A stretch of DNA of 64,000 bases from Oscillospiraceae bacterium (GCA_009778695.1 WRFS01000005.1:1-64000), one strand, 5' to 3'; counted from the stretch's first letter, positions 1-9,453 are shown. Notes: generated by a model from the letters alone, not told the origin. Translations and numbers: made by a program.

Positions 1-405
1 ATATCTATATTCCATTGAGCCCCCATCCTCATACATATCAGTCTGTATCTTGTTTTCTTCTGCATCTTTAACACATTGTCCAATAATATCAGACATATTT
101 ATTTTGCCTGTTAATAGTGCATCTCTTAAATCTAATGTTTCGTTATTAATTTTAATTTTCACATTACCACCATATACATATATGTTATAATCATAATTTG
201 GCAATTCTCCTTTTTTTAATATAGTGCTTATCTTATTGTTATTGTTATCTTCATAAATTAACTCAAAAGCAGGTATATTTACGATATTATTATTATTATC
301 ATTATTTTCTATTGTTTTTTTATTATTTATAAGAATTATTCCTAAAATTAAAATAAGAATTACAATTATAACAACAATAATTAATATGATTTTTCTTTTT
401 CCCAT
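1..405 (-). CDS. Membrane-anchored hypothetical protein (C-terminus beyond window)
   Basis: An open minus-strand frame runs from ATG at 405-403 to the window edge, about 135 codons, with a purine-rich ribosome binding site (GGAGGGAG) just upstream. The N-terminus is MGKRK followed by about 22 Ile/Val/Leu residues, a clear signal-anchor or uncleaved signal segment. An Asn-rich linker follows (around residues 30-40), then a soluble-looking part with alternating hydrophobic and acidic residues. No lipobox cysteine is seen. I do not recognise the family. It is likely an extracytoplasmic protein tethered to the membrane, but the function is unknown because the C-terminus is missing. Confidence 0.6.
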   Translation of the reverse strand, partial: MGKRKIILIIVVIIVILILILGIILINNKKTIENNDNNNNIVNIPAFELIYEDNNNNKISTILKKGELPNYDYNIYVYGGNVKIKINNETLDLRDALLTGKINMSDIIGQCVKDAEENKIQTDMYEDGGSMEYRY

Positions 406-457
406 CTTCGCTCTCCCTCCTCGTTTGTTATATAGAAGTTTTCTTTATAAGTAAATA

Positions 458-1133
458 CTACAATTGCCAATTTATTGGCTCCATACCATTTTGTACTAAG
501 AACTCATTTGCTCCGTGAAAAATGTTTGCAACCGAAAAATCCATTGTGTGCTGAAAGAGGTGATGGATGAGCTGCCGTCAATATTAAATGATTTGGAGTT
601 TTCTGAATGAGCTCCATTTTATTTTTTGCATTCCTTCCCCATAAAAGAAATACTATAGGTCTATCCACACTTCCCAAATATTCAATAACCGCATCTGTAA
701 ACTTTTGCCAACCACTTCCAGCATGCGAATTTGATTTTCCCATTTCTACAGTAAGAGTAGTGTTAAGCAGTAATACTCCTTGTTCAGCCCAAGGCACCAA
801 ATATCCATTTTTAGGTATTTCAAAACCCACATCATTTTTTAATTCTTTAAATATATTCACCAGTGATGGTGGATTTTTTACATTCGGTTGCACAGAAAAA
901 GCAAGCCCATGTGCTTCTCCATAATTAATATATGGGTCTTGTCCAAGAATTACAACTTTCACCTTTTCTGGAGGTGTTAATTTTAAAGCATTAAAAATAT
1001 TTTCCTTCGCTGGAAAAATTGTTTTATATTTATATTCATCTCTTAAAAAATATCTTAAATTATTGAAATACTCCGCTTCGTACTCTTTTTCTAAAATCTT
1101 ATCCCAACTATTTCCCACAACTTCCTTATTCAT
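458..1133 (-). CDS. ung: Uracil-DNA glycosylase, split near its C-terminus by a CGG +1 frameshift
   Basis: Family 1 UDG removes uracil from DNA and starts base-excision repair. The water-activating motif GQDPYI (family GQDPYH) and the DNA-intercalation motif HPSPLSA are both present, and the start has a good RBS (GAAGGAG). In the starting frame the protein stops at 504 right after KHFSRSK. The normal ending (ANEFLVQNGMEPINWQL, stop at 460-458) lies in the +1 frame. The frames are joined at TCA-CGG-AGC (CGG at 515-513): skipping the C gives TCA-GGA-GCA. The joined protein has the normal family length of about 225 residues. Gly results if C is skipped; Arg would result if CGG is decoded and the following A skipped, and Arg/Lys is the commoner residue at this point in the family. 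Confidence 0.9.
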
Positions 1134-1176
1134 TCCCTACTCCTTCAAATAATAAATATGTCATTTTATGCACAGA

Positions 1177-1290
1177 GCCTCCAGTGTATAGTATCTCTTT
1201 TTAAAAGGCTCCCGACAGCCCTTTGAGGCATACGGATTACCCGTGAGCTTGGAGGGAGTTTTTTAAAAAGAGATACTATACACTGGAGGC
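1177..1290. repeat. Palindromic element, copy P1
   Basis: Perfect terminal arms of about 30 nt (GCCTCCAGTGTATAG... and its complement) enclose a roughly 54-nt core with the family signature CGACAGCCCTTTGAGGC. The core type is ...CATACGGATTACCC. It sits between ftsH and ung. Confidence 0.9.
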
Positions 1291-1320
1291 GGTGTTATTT
1301 AAAAATACATATTCTATTAT

Positions 1321-3121
1321 TTAATTTTCAAATATTGCGTTAAATTCATCCCCATCTATCTTTTCTTTTTCTAACAACACATTAGCAAGAACATGAAGTT
1401 TTTCTATATTAGTTTTTAATATACGCTCTGCTGTTTGATAAGCATTATCAACAATCCTCTTAACTTCTTCATCTATTATTGTTGAAGTTGAATCACTTAT
1501 GCTTTGGCTCTTTGCAAAATCTCTACCTAAGAAAACTTCATTACCGTCGCCCGCAAGATTAATAGGTCCAATTCTATCACTCATTCCGTATCTAGTTACC
1601 ATTTCTCTTGCAATTTTTGTTGCTCGTTCTATATCATTGCTTGCTCCAGTTGAAATGTCATTTAATACTAACTTTTCAGCAACTCTACCTCCCAATAATG
1701 ATACAATCGTTTCTTCCATTTCAGATTTAGACATAAAATTCTTATCTTCTGCTGGTCTATACATTGTATAGCCGCCTGCCATACCTCTAGGAACAATTGA
1801 TATTTGATGGACAGTATCTTGCGTAGGTAAAAACCTACTTACAACTGCGTGTCCAGCCTCGTGAAAAGCTACTAATTTATTTTCTTTTTCACTTCTTACT
1901 TTGGTTTTCTTTTCTGGACCCATTTGAACTTTTACCATTGCATCTTCTATCTCTACCATGCTAATATCTTCTTTGTTTCTTCTAGCTGCTAGCAATGCTG
2001 CTTCGTTCAAAATATTTTCCAAGTCTGCACCAGAAAAACCTGATGTATTTCTTGCAATAATCTTTAAATCAACATCGTTAGCTAATCTTTTCTTTCTTGC
2101 ATGAACTTCTAATATTTGTTCCCTTGCTCTAACATCTGGAGCTGAAACCAATATTTGTCTATCAAAACGACCAGGTCTTAATAAAGCTCTATCTAATACA
2201 TCTGGCCTATTTGTAGCCGCTAATACAATAACGCCTTCATTAGTGCCAAACCCATCCATTTCAACTAACAATTGGTTCAATGTTTGCTCTCTTTCATCAT
2301 GTCCACCACCTAAACCAGCACCTCTTTGACGCCCAACAGCATCAATTTCATCTATAAATATTATACATGGCGAATTCTTCTTGGCTTGTTCAAATAAATC
2401 TCTAACTCTAGATGCTCCAACACCAACAAACATCTCAACAAAATCAGAACCACTTATTATAAAGAATGGCACTCCTGCTTCTCCCGCTACTGCTTTTGCC
2501 AATAATGTTTTACCTGTACCAGGAGGTCCTACAAGAAGAACTCCTTTTGGTATTCTAGCACCCATATCTATAAATTTTTTCGGTGTTTTTAGAAATTCTA
2601 CAATTTCCTCTAACTCCTCTTTTTCTTCATCCACGCCGAGCAACATCCTTAAATGTTACCTTATATTTATCTGTAACATTTAACATTCTTGCCTTACTTT
2701 TACCAAATGACATTGATTTGTTTCCACCTTGATTTGGATTTAAAAACAAGAACAAGAATAAAAGTAATATTACTACTAATGCGACAGGTGTTATGAAACT
2801 TAATAACGTCACTAAAAATGACTGTGGCTTTTCAGTTACAACCAGCTCACCAGAAGTCATTTGATCTTTAACAGAATTCATAAAGCTATTTAAATCTGGA
2901 ATAATCGCTTGTTTCTGTTTTTTATCATCTTTAAGTTGAACGTATGCAGTTTTACCATCTGTTTGTATCTCAACAGATTGAACATCTCCTGTTTGAATTT
3001 TAGATAATAAATCTGAATAATCTATTTTATTTTGTGGATTATTAAGAATTGAAGACAATAACAAAATAAATATAACAGCTATAATTAACCACATTCCTAT
3101 GGTTTTTATCCCATTTTTCAA
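1321..3121 (-). CDS. ftsH: ATP-dependent zinc metalloprotease FtsH, read through a CGG +1 frameshift
   Basis: FtsH is a membrane-anchored AAA+ protease that degrades misfolded and regulatory membrane proteins. The first frame (TTG start at 3121, AAGGAGG 7 nt upstream) encodes a transmembrane segment, the extracytoplasmic domain, a second transmembrane segment (about residues 104-127) and ...VTFKDVA, then stops within four codons. The second frame carries GVDEEKEEL, Walker [13 protein letters not shown], Walker [12 protein letters not shown], the second region of homology and the zinc site HEAGH. The junction is GCT-CGG-CGT (CGG at 2638-2636): skipping C gives GCT-GGC-GTG, Ala-Gly-Val, exactly the conserved DVAGVDE of the family. 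The joined protein is 599 residues, the normal length. No other lesion is seen. A pseudogene of this core gene would be surprising. Confidence 0.93.
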
Positions 3122-3171
3122 AATATTTCCTCCTTAATATATAAAAAATCCGCTATAATAGTCCGCTTCCA

Positions 3172-3270
3172 GGTTTAGTATATATTTTTAAAAAACTCCC
3201 TCCATGTCAAGGGGTAATCCGTATGCCTCAAAGGGCTGTCGGGCAATTTTTTAAAAATATATACTAAACC
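3172..3270. repeat. Palindromic element, copy P2
   Basis: Arms GGTTTAGTATATATTTTTAA and complement enclose the signature in inverted orientation (GCCTCAAAGGGCTGTCG, with GGGGTAATCCGTAT). This copy is slightly shorter than the others. It occupies the tilS-ftsH interval, where many Clostridia have hpt. Confidence 0.88.
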
Positions 3271-3328
3271 CTTTCGCTATTCTACGTCCTTAATATATCA
3301 TAATTCTTAGTCTATCATATAAAATTTT

Positions 3329-4316
3329 TTATTTCAACATTTTAGTAAAAGTTATTTCATTTTTTTTCAAAAATACTTTTAAATTTTTATTTGGCGTTAA
3401 AAATTTATTTCCAACATTCTTTGCTATTAAATCAATAGTATCATCAATGTGAACTTTTTCCACATTTTTGGTTGTTTTAAATAATTTATTAATAGTATAT
3501 AAAATTAATCTTCTTTTTATTACGATTTCTTGTTGATTAAATAATTTTGCATCCAAAACTATTTCATTTTTCGATTCGCTTTGAAGAATTTGGTTATATA
3601 TGCAAGAGACTTGTTTTTCAATGTAATTCAACTCTTCTGTAGCTATTCCGTGATAACCTGCTTAATCCATCTACAATATTAGGATTGAACTCTTTTTTTA
3701 TATAAGGTATCACAATATTTCTTATTTTATTTCTAGTATATGTATTATCACTATTTGTACTATCTATTCTCGGATTTATTTTGTTTTTCTTGCAATACTC
3801 CTCTATTTCTTCTCGCTCTACTTCAATTAAAGGTCTTATGTATTTTCCACTTACCTTTTGTATAGACTTAAGTCCATTTGTGCCAGAACCCCTTAAAACG
3901 TTCATTATTAGGGTTTCTGCAACATCATTCTTATTATGGGCTATTGCAATTTTATTAACATTTTCTTTATTCGCAATCTCTTCAAAAAAATCATATCTCA
4001 CAATTCTTGCTGCTTCTTCTATGCCGATTTTTTCTTCTTTTACAAATTTTTCTATATTTATTTCCTTTTGAAAAAAGGTAATTTTATTTTTTTTGCAAAA
4101 GTCTTCAATATATGCTGCATCTTCTGTGGAATCTTTTCTTAAAAAATAATTTACATGTGCAACTAATAAATCAAACCCAATATCTTGCTTTATTTCATTT
4201 AAAATATGAAGTAAGCACATTGAATCTGGTCCGCCTGAAACTGCTACTAAAACTTTGTCGCTACTTAATATTAGGTTTTCACTTTTTAGAATATTTAACA
4301 CTTTATTTTTTAGCAT
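3329..4316 (-). CDS. tilS: tRNA(Ile)-lysidine synthase TilS, read through a CGG +1 frameshift
   Basis: TilS converts the wobble cytidine of tRNA-Ile(CAU) to lysidine, which is essential for AUA decoding. The N-terminal part has the PP-loop SGGPDSMCLLH (about residues 29-39) and family motifs through DSTNSDNTYTRNKIR. The starting frame ends at ...RLSRNSYRRVELH. The C-terminal 106 residues (...IATEELNYIEKQ...) continue in the +1 frame to 3329. The junction is TCA-CGG-AAT (CGG at 3650-3648); skipping C gives TCA-GGA-ATA. The joined product is 328 residues, within the range of short TilS proteins. It lies between an HD-domain gene and ftsH, a usual clostridial neighbourhood. Confidence 0.88.
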
Positions 4317-4410
4317 TGTATTTTTATCACCTATTATCTTTTTCTATATATTTATTGTTTATTACTTTTTATTCCTTATTTGCTTGCCCACTTTATAGAT
4401 TTGAAAGTTT

Positions 4411-5196
4411 TCACTTTAGTGATTTGAAAATTTTCTCCATTATATATTCATTTGCACATTCTCTAATTTGCTCCATCCCATTTCTTGTCTCTTCGTTTTG
4501 AAAATCTATTTTATCAACTAGCATATTAATATAATCTTTCTCTTTAATATATTCTAATCCAGAACTAAAGTTATAATCAAAAATAAATGATATATATGAA
4601 ATCCATCTATCAACAAATGTTTTTCTTTCATTTTTTACAATAGTTTTATGCTCCATAAAATCTTTAAATATTTTATCTGTTATGGTTTGAGTTGCTATAA
4701 TTGATTCAGATGTATCACTTATATCTTCAAAGCCACTTATTGCTCTTCTTCTGATATTATCAGTTTTATCACTATCTCTAATTATCTTACTATGTAATAA
4801 TTCTTGTTCTGACAATCCTTCTTCTTCTATTGCATACTTACTATGATTTACTATAGCTTTTTTGATAATACTATCGTATTTATCATCCTCTATAAAATCT
4901 CTAATCATGCCATCCTCAAACAATATTTTAGCACCAAAATTAGCATGATCAAATATCTGCTTGTCAACAAAATTATCATATCTTCTAATTTCTTCAAATC
5001 TTCCAATATCATGTAATAATGCAATTAATTTCGCTAATTCAATGTTTTCGTTATCTAATCCTAAATCTTTTGCTATATATTCGCTTAATTCAACCACTCC
5101 ATAAGTATGAACAATTTTAGATTTAGTTTTTTTATCGTTTAAATCATAATTTTTCAAATAATCTTTGAATACCAATTTCGCCTTATCAAAATCCAT
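4411..5196 (-). CDS. HD-domain phosphohydrolase
   Basis: The protein is about 261 residues. The start chosen is the ATG at 5196 because GGGAGGT lies 4-5 nt upstream; an upstream ATG would overlap that RBS. The HD signature LLHDIGRFEEIRRYDNF (about residues 57-73) and later His residues (HANFGAKIL, VNHSKYA) mark a metal-dependent phosphohydrolase of the HD superfamily. HD proteins cleave nucleotides, cyclic dinucleotides or alarmones; the substrate here cannot be told. It lies about 95 bp upstream of tilS on the same strand and may be co-transcribed with it. Confidence 0.75.
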   Translation of the reverse strand: MDFDKAKLVFKDYLKNYDLNDKKTKSKIVHTYGVVELSEYIAKDLGLDNENIELAKLIALLHDIGRFEEIRRYDNFVDKQIFDHANFGAKILFEDGMIRDFIEDDKYDSIIKKAIVNHSKYAIEEEGLSEQELLHSKIIRDSDKTDNIRRRAISGFEDISDTSESIIATQTITDKIFKDFMEHKTIVKNERKTFVDRWISYISFIFDYNFSSGLEYIKEKDYINMLVDKIDFQNEETRNGMEQIRECANEYIMEKIFKSLK

Positions 5197-5224
5197 TTTT
5201 ACCTCCCACATAATATGTTTAAAA

Positions 5225-5842
5225 TCATCTTTCTTTTTCAGATAATCCTATTACCCCTGGTACTCTCTGAATCCACTCACTATATACATCTTTTGGCACG
5301 GCTCTGACCATTGTCAACGGATTTATTGAATTCTTTTTATTAGTACCATGATAATCTGTTCCCCCAGACATAAGTAATTGCCTTTCATGGCAAAGCTTCT
5401 CTAAGTACTCACTTTCTTCTTTTTCAAATTAGACTTCTTTCGAAACCTATGTGGATTTCAGGCATTGTCATTCTGAGCCTTACTTCGTAGCCTGACTTAC
5501 GAAGAATCTTACTTTATAATTTCAGAATATAAATCAATCCAATCAGGATTAAAATCATTTATTAAGTTAATTTTCTTTTTTCTAGTCCAACCTTTTATTT
5601 GTTTTTCCCTCTCAATTGCAGACATTGCTTCATTTGTATACCTACCATTTAGTAAGATTCTTCGTGAGCAAGGCTTTGTAGCAACGCTCAGAATGACTCC
5701 TACTTGTTTTTTGTAAGTATATCACATTTTATGTTTCGAAAGAAGTCATATTCATTGAATTACATATCTTTAGCAATGATTTAAAACTGTCCGTTCCATC
5801 AGACGAAGTAGAATGCATATGCAAATTTATTCTTTCTTCCAT
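5225..5842 (-). pseudogene. PHP-domain phosphoesterase, disrupted
   Basis: The N-terminal fragment (ATG at 5842-5840) reads MEERINLHMHSTSSDGT, the first metal-binding motif of PHP phosphoesterases. The C-terminal fragment (stop 5227-5225) carries GGTDYHG and a typical PHP tail ending GVIGLSEKER. Between them lies a 316-bp element with inverted ends, and the middle of the PHP gene is missing, so both an insertion and a deletion have occurred. The intact family member would be a roughly 270-280-residue metal-dependent phosphoesterase (YciV/RNase AM-like). It can no longer be made. Confidence 0.75.
5432..5747. mobile_element. Small element with 15-bp inverted ends and a GIY-YIG fragment
   Basis: The ends are GACTTCTTTCGAAAC (5432) and its exact complement (5733-5747). 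Inside is a second pair of imperfect inverted sequences (GTCATTCTGAG...GAATCTTAC and GTAAGATTCTTCG...CTCAGAATGAC). Between these, on the minus strand (about 5509-5655), is the C-terminal third of a GIY-YIG nuclease-like protein: AIEREKQIKGWTRKKK followed by NPDWIDLYSEIIK and a stop. The element appears non-autonomous and interrupts the PHP gene. Confidence 0.7.
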
Positions 5843-5871
5843 AACCCAACACTTCCTATATATTTATCACC

Positions 5872-6339
5872 TTATTTTATCAACATTATTTCTACCTTTT
5901 GATTTTTTGCAAATAAAACTTGGTTTGCACATTCTTCTTGGAGAATACCACCACACAACGCTACAGGCACCTTAACTTTATTGTTTATTTCTGCTGCCCT
6001 AACAGACTGTTTTTCCATATCTGTACCGTAATATACGGTTTTAATTTTAGTCTTAATGATTGCACTCATACACATTGAACAAGGTTCAGCATTACAAAAT
6101 AATGTGTATTCACTTAAAACTAGTGAATTGAGTTTTCGACAAGTATTCCTTATAATCGTCATTTCTGCATGAGCTGTAGGATCCATATTAGTATTAACAG
6201 TATTATGAGCTTTTTCAACTATATTTCCTTGTTCGTCTACTAAGATTGCTCCAAATGGCTCGTTCCCTTCTTTTATAGCTATTTCCGTTTCTTCCATAAC
6301 TAATCTAATCATTTCTTCTTGAAAATTCGTATCAAACAT
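5872..6339 (-). CDS. Nucleoside/guanine deaminase-like zinc enzyme
   Basis: 155 residues of the cytidine/deoxycytidylate deaminase fold. The zinc site is DPTAHAEM (catalytic Glu, zinc His) plus EPCSMC (zinc cysteines). The PTAHAEMTIIR context resembles bacterial guanine deaminases more than TadA, so a purine-salvage role is more likely than tRNA editing. The start follows GGAGGC. It is a single-gene unit between the broken PHP gene and dnaB, separated from dnaB by palindrome P3. The substrate is inferred. Confidence 0.8.
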   Translation of the reverse strand: MFDTNFQEEMIRLVMEETEIAIKEGNEPFGAILVDEQGNIVEKAHNTVNTNMDPTAHAEMTIIRNTCRKLNSLVLSEYTLFCNAEPCSMCMSAIIKTKIKTVYYGTDMEKQSVRAAEINNKVKVPVALCGGILQEECANQVLFAKNQKVEIMLIK

Positions 6340-6403
6340 TTTTCTAATGCCTCCCGTTTTAAGTTAATGTTACTATTTAATGGTTTTCTCTAAAATGTCC
6401 GCC

Positions 6404-6510
6404 TTGTGTGATTATTATATGTTTTTAAAAAGCTCCTCCAAGCCTCCGAAGACTCCATGGGCCTCAAAGGGCTGTCGTTCACTTTTTAAAAACATATAAT
6501 AATCACACAA
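6404..6510. repeat. Palindromic element, copy P3
   Basis: Arms TTGTGTGATTATTATATG... and exact complement, with the core in inverted orientation (GCCTCCGAAGACTCCATGGG, then GCCTCAAAGGGCTGTCG). A further outer inverted pair (GTTACT..TTAATGGTTTTC at about 6365; GAAAACCATTAA.GTAGTAAC to about 6542) suggests the complete unit is about 175 bp. Confidence 0.9.
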
Positions 6511-6558
6511 AGCTACTTTGCCGAAAACCATTAAGTAGTAACAAGTTCATATCAAACA

Positions 6559-7881
6559 TTATCTCTTCAAATTTGCAAATTTTGTATAATTCGGCAACCA
6601 CAATAACTCAACAGAGCCTATTGCTCCTGTTCTGTTTTTTGCTATTATTAAATCAGCAATTCCCTTTTTTTCTGTTTCTGGATTATAATAATCATCTCTA
6701 TAAATAAACATTACTATATCTGCATCTTGTTCAATTGCACCAGACTCTCTTAAGTCTGAAAGCATTGGCCTATGGTCACCTCTTTGCTCCACAGCTCTGG
6801 ATAATTGTGACAATGCAATAACTGGAACATCTAGCTCTTTTGCCAATATTTTCAAACTTCTACTAATTTCAGAAATTTCTTGTTCACGTGTTGCTCCCTT
6901 TTTCCCCACGCCTTGAATTAACTGCAAATAATCTATTACTATTAACCCAATATTTTTTTCTAGCTTTAATTTTCTAGCTTTTGACCTAATTTCAATTATA
7001 GAAATTCCAGCTGTATCATCCACATAAATTGGAGCCTCCGATACTGGCCCTACTGCACCTGCAAGTTTTACCCAGTCGTTTTCTTCCATTTTACCACTTC
7101 TTATTTTTTCGCTGTCTATCATCGACTCACTGCATAAAATTCTAGTACCAACTTGTTCCTTCGACATTTCTAAGCTAAACACAAGCACTGGAACCTTTTC
7201 ATACACTCCAACATTTGTCGCAATATTTATTGCTAAAGCTGATTTACCCATTGATGGCCTTGCTGCAATTAGTATCAAATCAGATTTATTCAAACCAGAA
7301 AGTTTTCTATCTAAATCGGAAAACCCGCTTTTTACTCCACTTAAAATGCCTTTTTGATTATACATTTTTTCAATCTGCACAAACGTATCTACAAGAATAT
7401 CTTTTATAGAAAAATATCCTCTGTGATTCTTATGTTTCATACAATCAAAAATTTTCTTTTCAGCTTGATCCATTATACTCTCTATGTCTTCATTTTGACT
7501 ATATCCAAGTTCAATTAACTCATTAGAAGCCTTTATTAATTGCCTTAACAAAGACTTTTCTTCAACAATTTTAATATATGTATCAACGTTTGCAGTAGTT
7601 GGAACCTTATCTGGAAGAGTTGCCAAATACTCTAGTCCTCCAACTTTTTCAAACATGCCATCTTCAATAAGCTGTGCCTTTACAGTTATAATATCTATGG
7701 GCTCTGACTTAGCATACAAATTAACTATGCTCAAATAAATCGCCCTATTATCATCCCTATAAAAGTCCTCTGCTTTTATAAACTCAGTTACTGAAAGAAC
7801 CGCATCTCTATCTATTAACATACTACCTAAAACAGCCTGTTCCGCTTCTATATCATGTGGTGGAATTTTTGTAAGCTCCAT
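6559..7881 (-). CDS. dnaB: Replicative DNA helicase DnaB
   Basis: The hexameric 5'-3' helicase of the replication fork. The N-terminal domain begins with PPHDIEAEQAVLGSML, followed by the RecA-like domain with Walker A ARPSMGKSALAIN and Walker B IGLIVIDYLQLI, and later DLRESGAIEQDAD. I chose the ATG at 7881 (MELTKIPPHDIE): AAGGAGG sits 7 nt upstream and the family begins here. The longer frame adds 18 residues encoded by a REP sequence. About 440 residues, normal length. It is downstream of rplI on the same strand, the usual rplI-dnaB order. Confidence 0.95.
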   Translation of the reverse strand: MELTKIPPHDIEAEQAVLGSMLIDRDAVLSVTEFIKAEDFYRDDNRAIYLSIVNLYAKSEPIDIITVKAQLIEDGMFEKVGGLEYLATLPDKVPTTANVDTYIKIVEEKSLLRQLIKASNELIELGYSQNEDIESIMDQAEKKIFDCMKHKNHRGYFSIKDILVDTFVQIEKMYNQKGILSGVKSGFSDLDRKLSGLNKSDLILIAARPSMGKSALAINIATNVGVYEKVPVLVFSLEMSKEQVGTRILCSESMIDSEKIRSGKMEENDWVKLAGAVGPVSEAPIYVDDTAGISIIEIRSKARKLKLEKNIGLIVIDYLQLIQGVGKKGATREQEISEISRSLKILAKELDVPVIALSQLSRAVEQRGDHRPMLSDLRESGAIEQDADIVMFIYRDDYYNPETEKKGIADLIIAKNRTGAIGSVELLWLPNYTKFANLKR

Positions 7882-7893
7882 AATTTGCCTCCT

Positions 7894-7939
7894 TGGGGAC
7901 GGTCCTTTTTGTTCATTTTTGAACATTGGGGACACTCCT
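7894..7939. repeat. REP palindrome a (RAYT-associated)
   Basis: GGGGACGGTCC...TGTTCATTTTTGAACA...TTGGGGACACTCC. Nearly identical to the copy at 8484. It lies immediately upstream of the dnaB ribosome binding site. Confidence 0.8.
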
Positions 7940-8024
7940 ATATATAATTTTTATTCGATATATGATTATAGTTAATCTATCTACTTGGTATCCATTACTG
8001 ATTTGAAGAAGTTTAGATGATGTG

Positions 8025-8471
8025 CTAAATTCCTACTACACTTATTACTACTTTTGCACTTACTCCTTCATGTAATTTTATATTTACCATATATCGTCCA
8101 GTTGTCTTTATTGGTTCACTTATAATAATTTTTTTCTTATCTATCTCTATTTTATGAATTTCTTTAAGTGCCTCCGCAATTTGACTTGAAGTTATACTTC
8201 CAAATATTTTTCCATTTTCTCCAGTCTTCACTGAAATTGTTACAGTCAGCTTTTCTAAAATCTTAGCTAATTCTCGTGCATCTTGAAGCTCTTTTGTTTT
8301 TTTATTTTCAATTGAAATATTAAGTTCTTTTAGCTTTTGTAAATTCTCAGGAGTTGCATCAATCGCCAATTTTTTTACAAATAAAAAATTCCTCGCATAC
8401 CCGTCACTTACATTGGCTACGGTATTCTTCTTTCCTGTACCTTTTACATCTTCTAATAAAATTACTTTCAT
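8025..8471 (-). CDS. rplI: Ribosomal protein bL9
   Basis: 148 residues, the normal length. The N-terminal RNA-binding domain has [15 protein letters not shown] and the signature [18 protein letters not shown] long helix follows, then the C-terminal domain ([20 protein letters not shown]). bL9 binds 23S rRNA at the base of the L1 stalk and helps keep the reading frame, which is worth noting given the frameshift sites in this genome. Strong RBS (AAGGAGG). It precedes dnaB; a REP copy abuts the RBS here as well. Confidence 0.96.
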   Translation of the reverse strand: MKVILLEDVKGTGKKNTVANVSDGYARNFLFVKKLAIDATPENLQKLKELNISIENKKTKELQDARELAKILEKLTVTISVKTGENGKIFGSITSSQIAEALKEIHKIEIDKKKIIISEPIKTTGRYMVNIKLHEGVSAKVVISVVGI

Positions 8472-8483
8472 ACTCTGCCTCCT

Positions 8484-8529
8484 TGGTACGGTCCTTTTTG
8501 TTCATTTTTGAACATTGGGGACACTCCTC
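8484..8529. repeat. REP palindrome b (RAYT-associated)
   Basis: GGTACGGTCC...TGTTCATTTTTGAACA...GGGGACACTCC. Its inner part encodes the last residues (SVPNVQK) of the neighbouring transposase. Confidence 0.8.
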
Positions 8530-9284
8530 TTTAATAATTTTGTTATTTTAGGTCTGCTTATATTCAATTCTTTCGCAATTTTTATTTTAGTAATTTTTTT
8601 ATCTAATAAATATTTTATCATATCTATCAATTTTGTTTCATCATTTACAATATTATATATATTCCTTTTTTTGCAATATTTCTCTATCTCTTCCGCCACG
8701 TTTATATTACTATTTGTATAATCGATAAATTTATAATCTTCCTCAGAAATACTTTCACTTTTAGCTCCGCTTAAAATGCCTATCTTATAGCTTTTTACAT
8801 ATTCGTACCCAATCCCACTACTCGCAACTAAATCATTTGTATTATATATATATTCAATAAAACTAGAATACTTATACTCAATATGATTTTCTACAATATT
8901 TGCCTTCACAGGATTATTATGTATATACCTTATACAATTATATAAATGTTTTTCATCAAGTATAGGTTCACTTGAATATCTATTTTTAAAAACAAAACCC
9001 ACCCTATTTTTTATACTATTATAAAATCCAGCATAACTTGTGTTGATATAATGCATGTATTTTGACATATCTTTAACATTTTTACAATGTATCAATATAT
9101 GTGCATGATTGCCCATTATACAATAGGCTATTATTGAAACATTATTTTCTTCGATATATTTTTTCAACACTCCTTTGTATTTCTCTTTACACCTAGTTTC
9201 CTCAAAAATATATTCTTTGTCTATCCCTTGAACTACTATATGAAAAAACTGTGTTCCCATGTCTTTCCTTGCAATGCGGGGCAT
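8502..9284 (-). mobile_element. REP-associated Y1 transposase (RAYT, IS200-like)
   Basis: 260 residues from the ATG at 9284, chosen because GAGGAG lies 9 nt upstream and the protein then begins MPRIARKD as in the family. It is a Y1 HUH transposase: metal-binding HxH in GNHAHIL (residues 60 and 62), a candidate catalytic Tyr in the YINTSYAGFYN helix, and the conserved YIHNNPVKA. The C-terminus has a helix-turn-helix-like segment (KIAKELNISRPKITKLL). Inverted REP copies lie at both ends (8484 and 9410), the expected arrangement for RAYTs, which act on REP hairpins as single-stranded DNA. It appears intact. Confidence 0.88.
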
Positions 9285-9409
9285 AAAAATCACTCCTCTT
9301 TATTTATTTTTATCCCCCATCCTTATTAAATTATTTTACCTTTTTACAATTATAATACTATCTAAAGCAGATTTCAACTCATGAACATCGCCTACGTTTT
9401 AACCTTACT

Positions 9410-9453
9410 AAGGGGTGTCCCCAATGTAAAAATTTTTACAAATAGCCCCGTCC
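9410..9453. repeat. REP palindrome c, inverted relative to b
   Basis: GGGGTGTCCCCAATGTAAAAA...TTTTTACA...GCCCCGTCCC. It overlaps the 3' end of plsX and supplies that gene's last codons, including an in-frame CGG. Confidence 0.75.

Noticed and set aside
1177-1290. P-family palindromes as simple terminators
   Set aside because: Arms are AT-rich without a T run after the stem, cores are conserved, and copies lie both upstream and downstream of genes.
3329-3631. Separate 100-aa protein downstream of tilS
   Set aside because: It has no RBS, and its sequence is the TilS C-terminal part reached by the +1 shift; not an independent gene.
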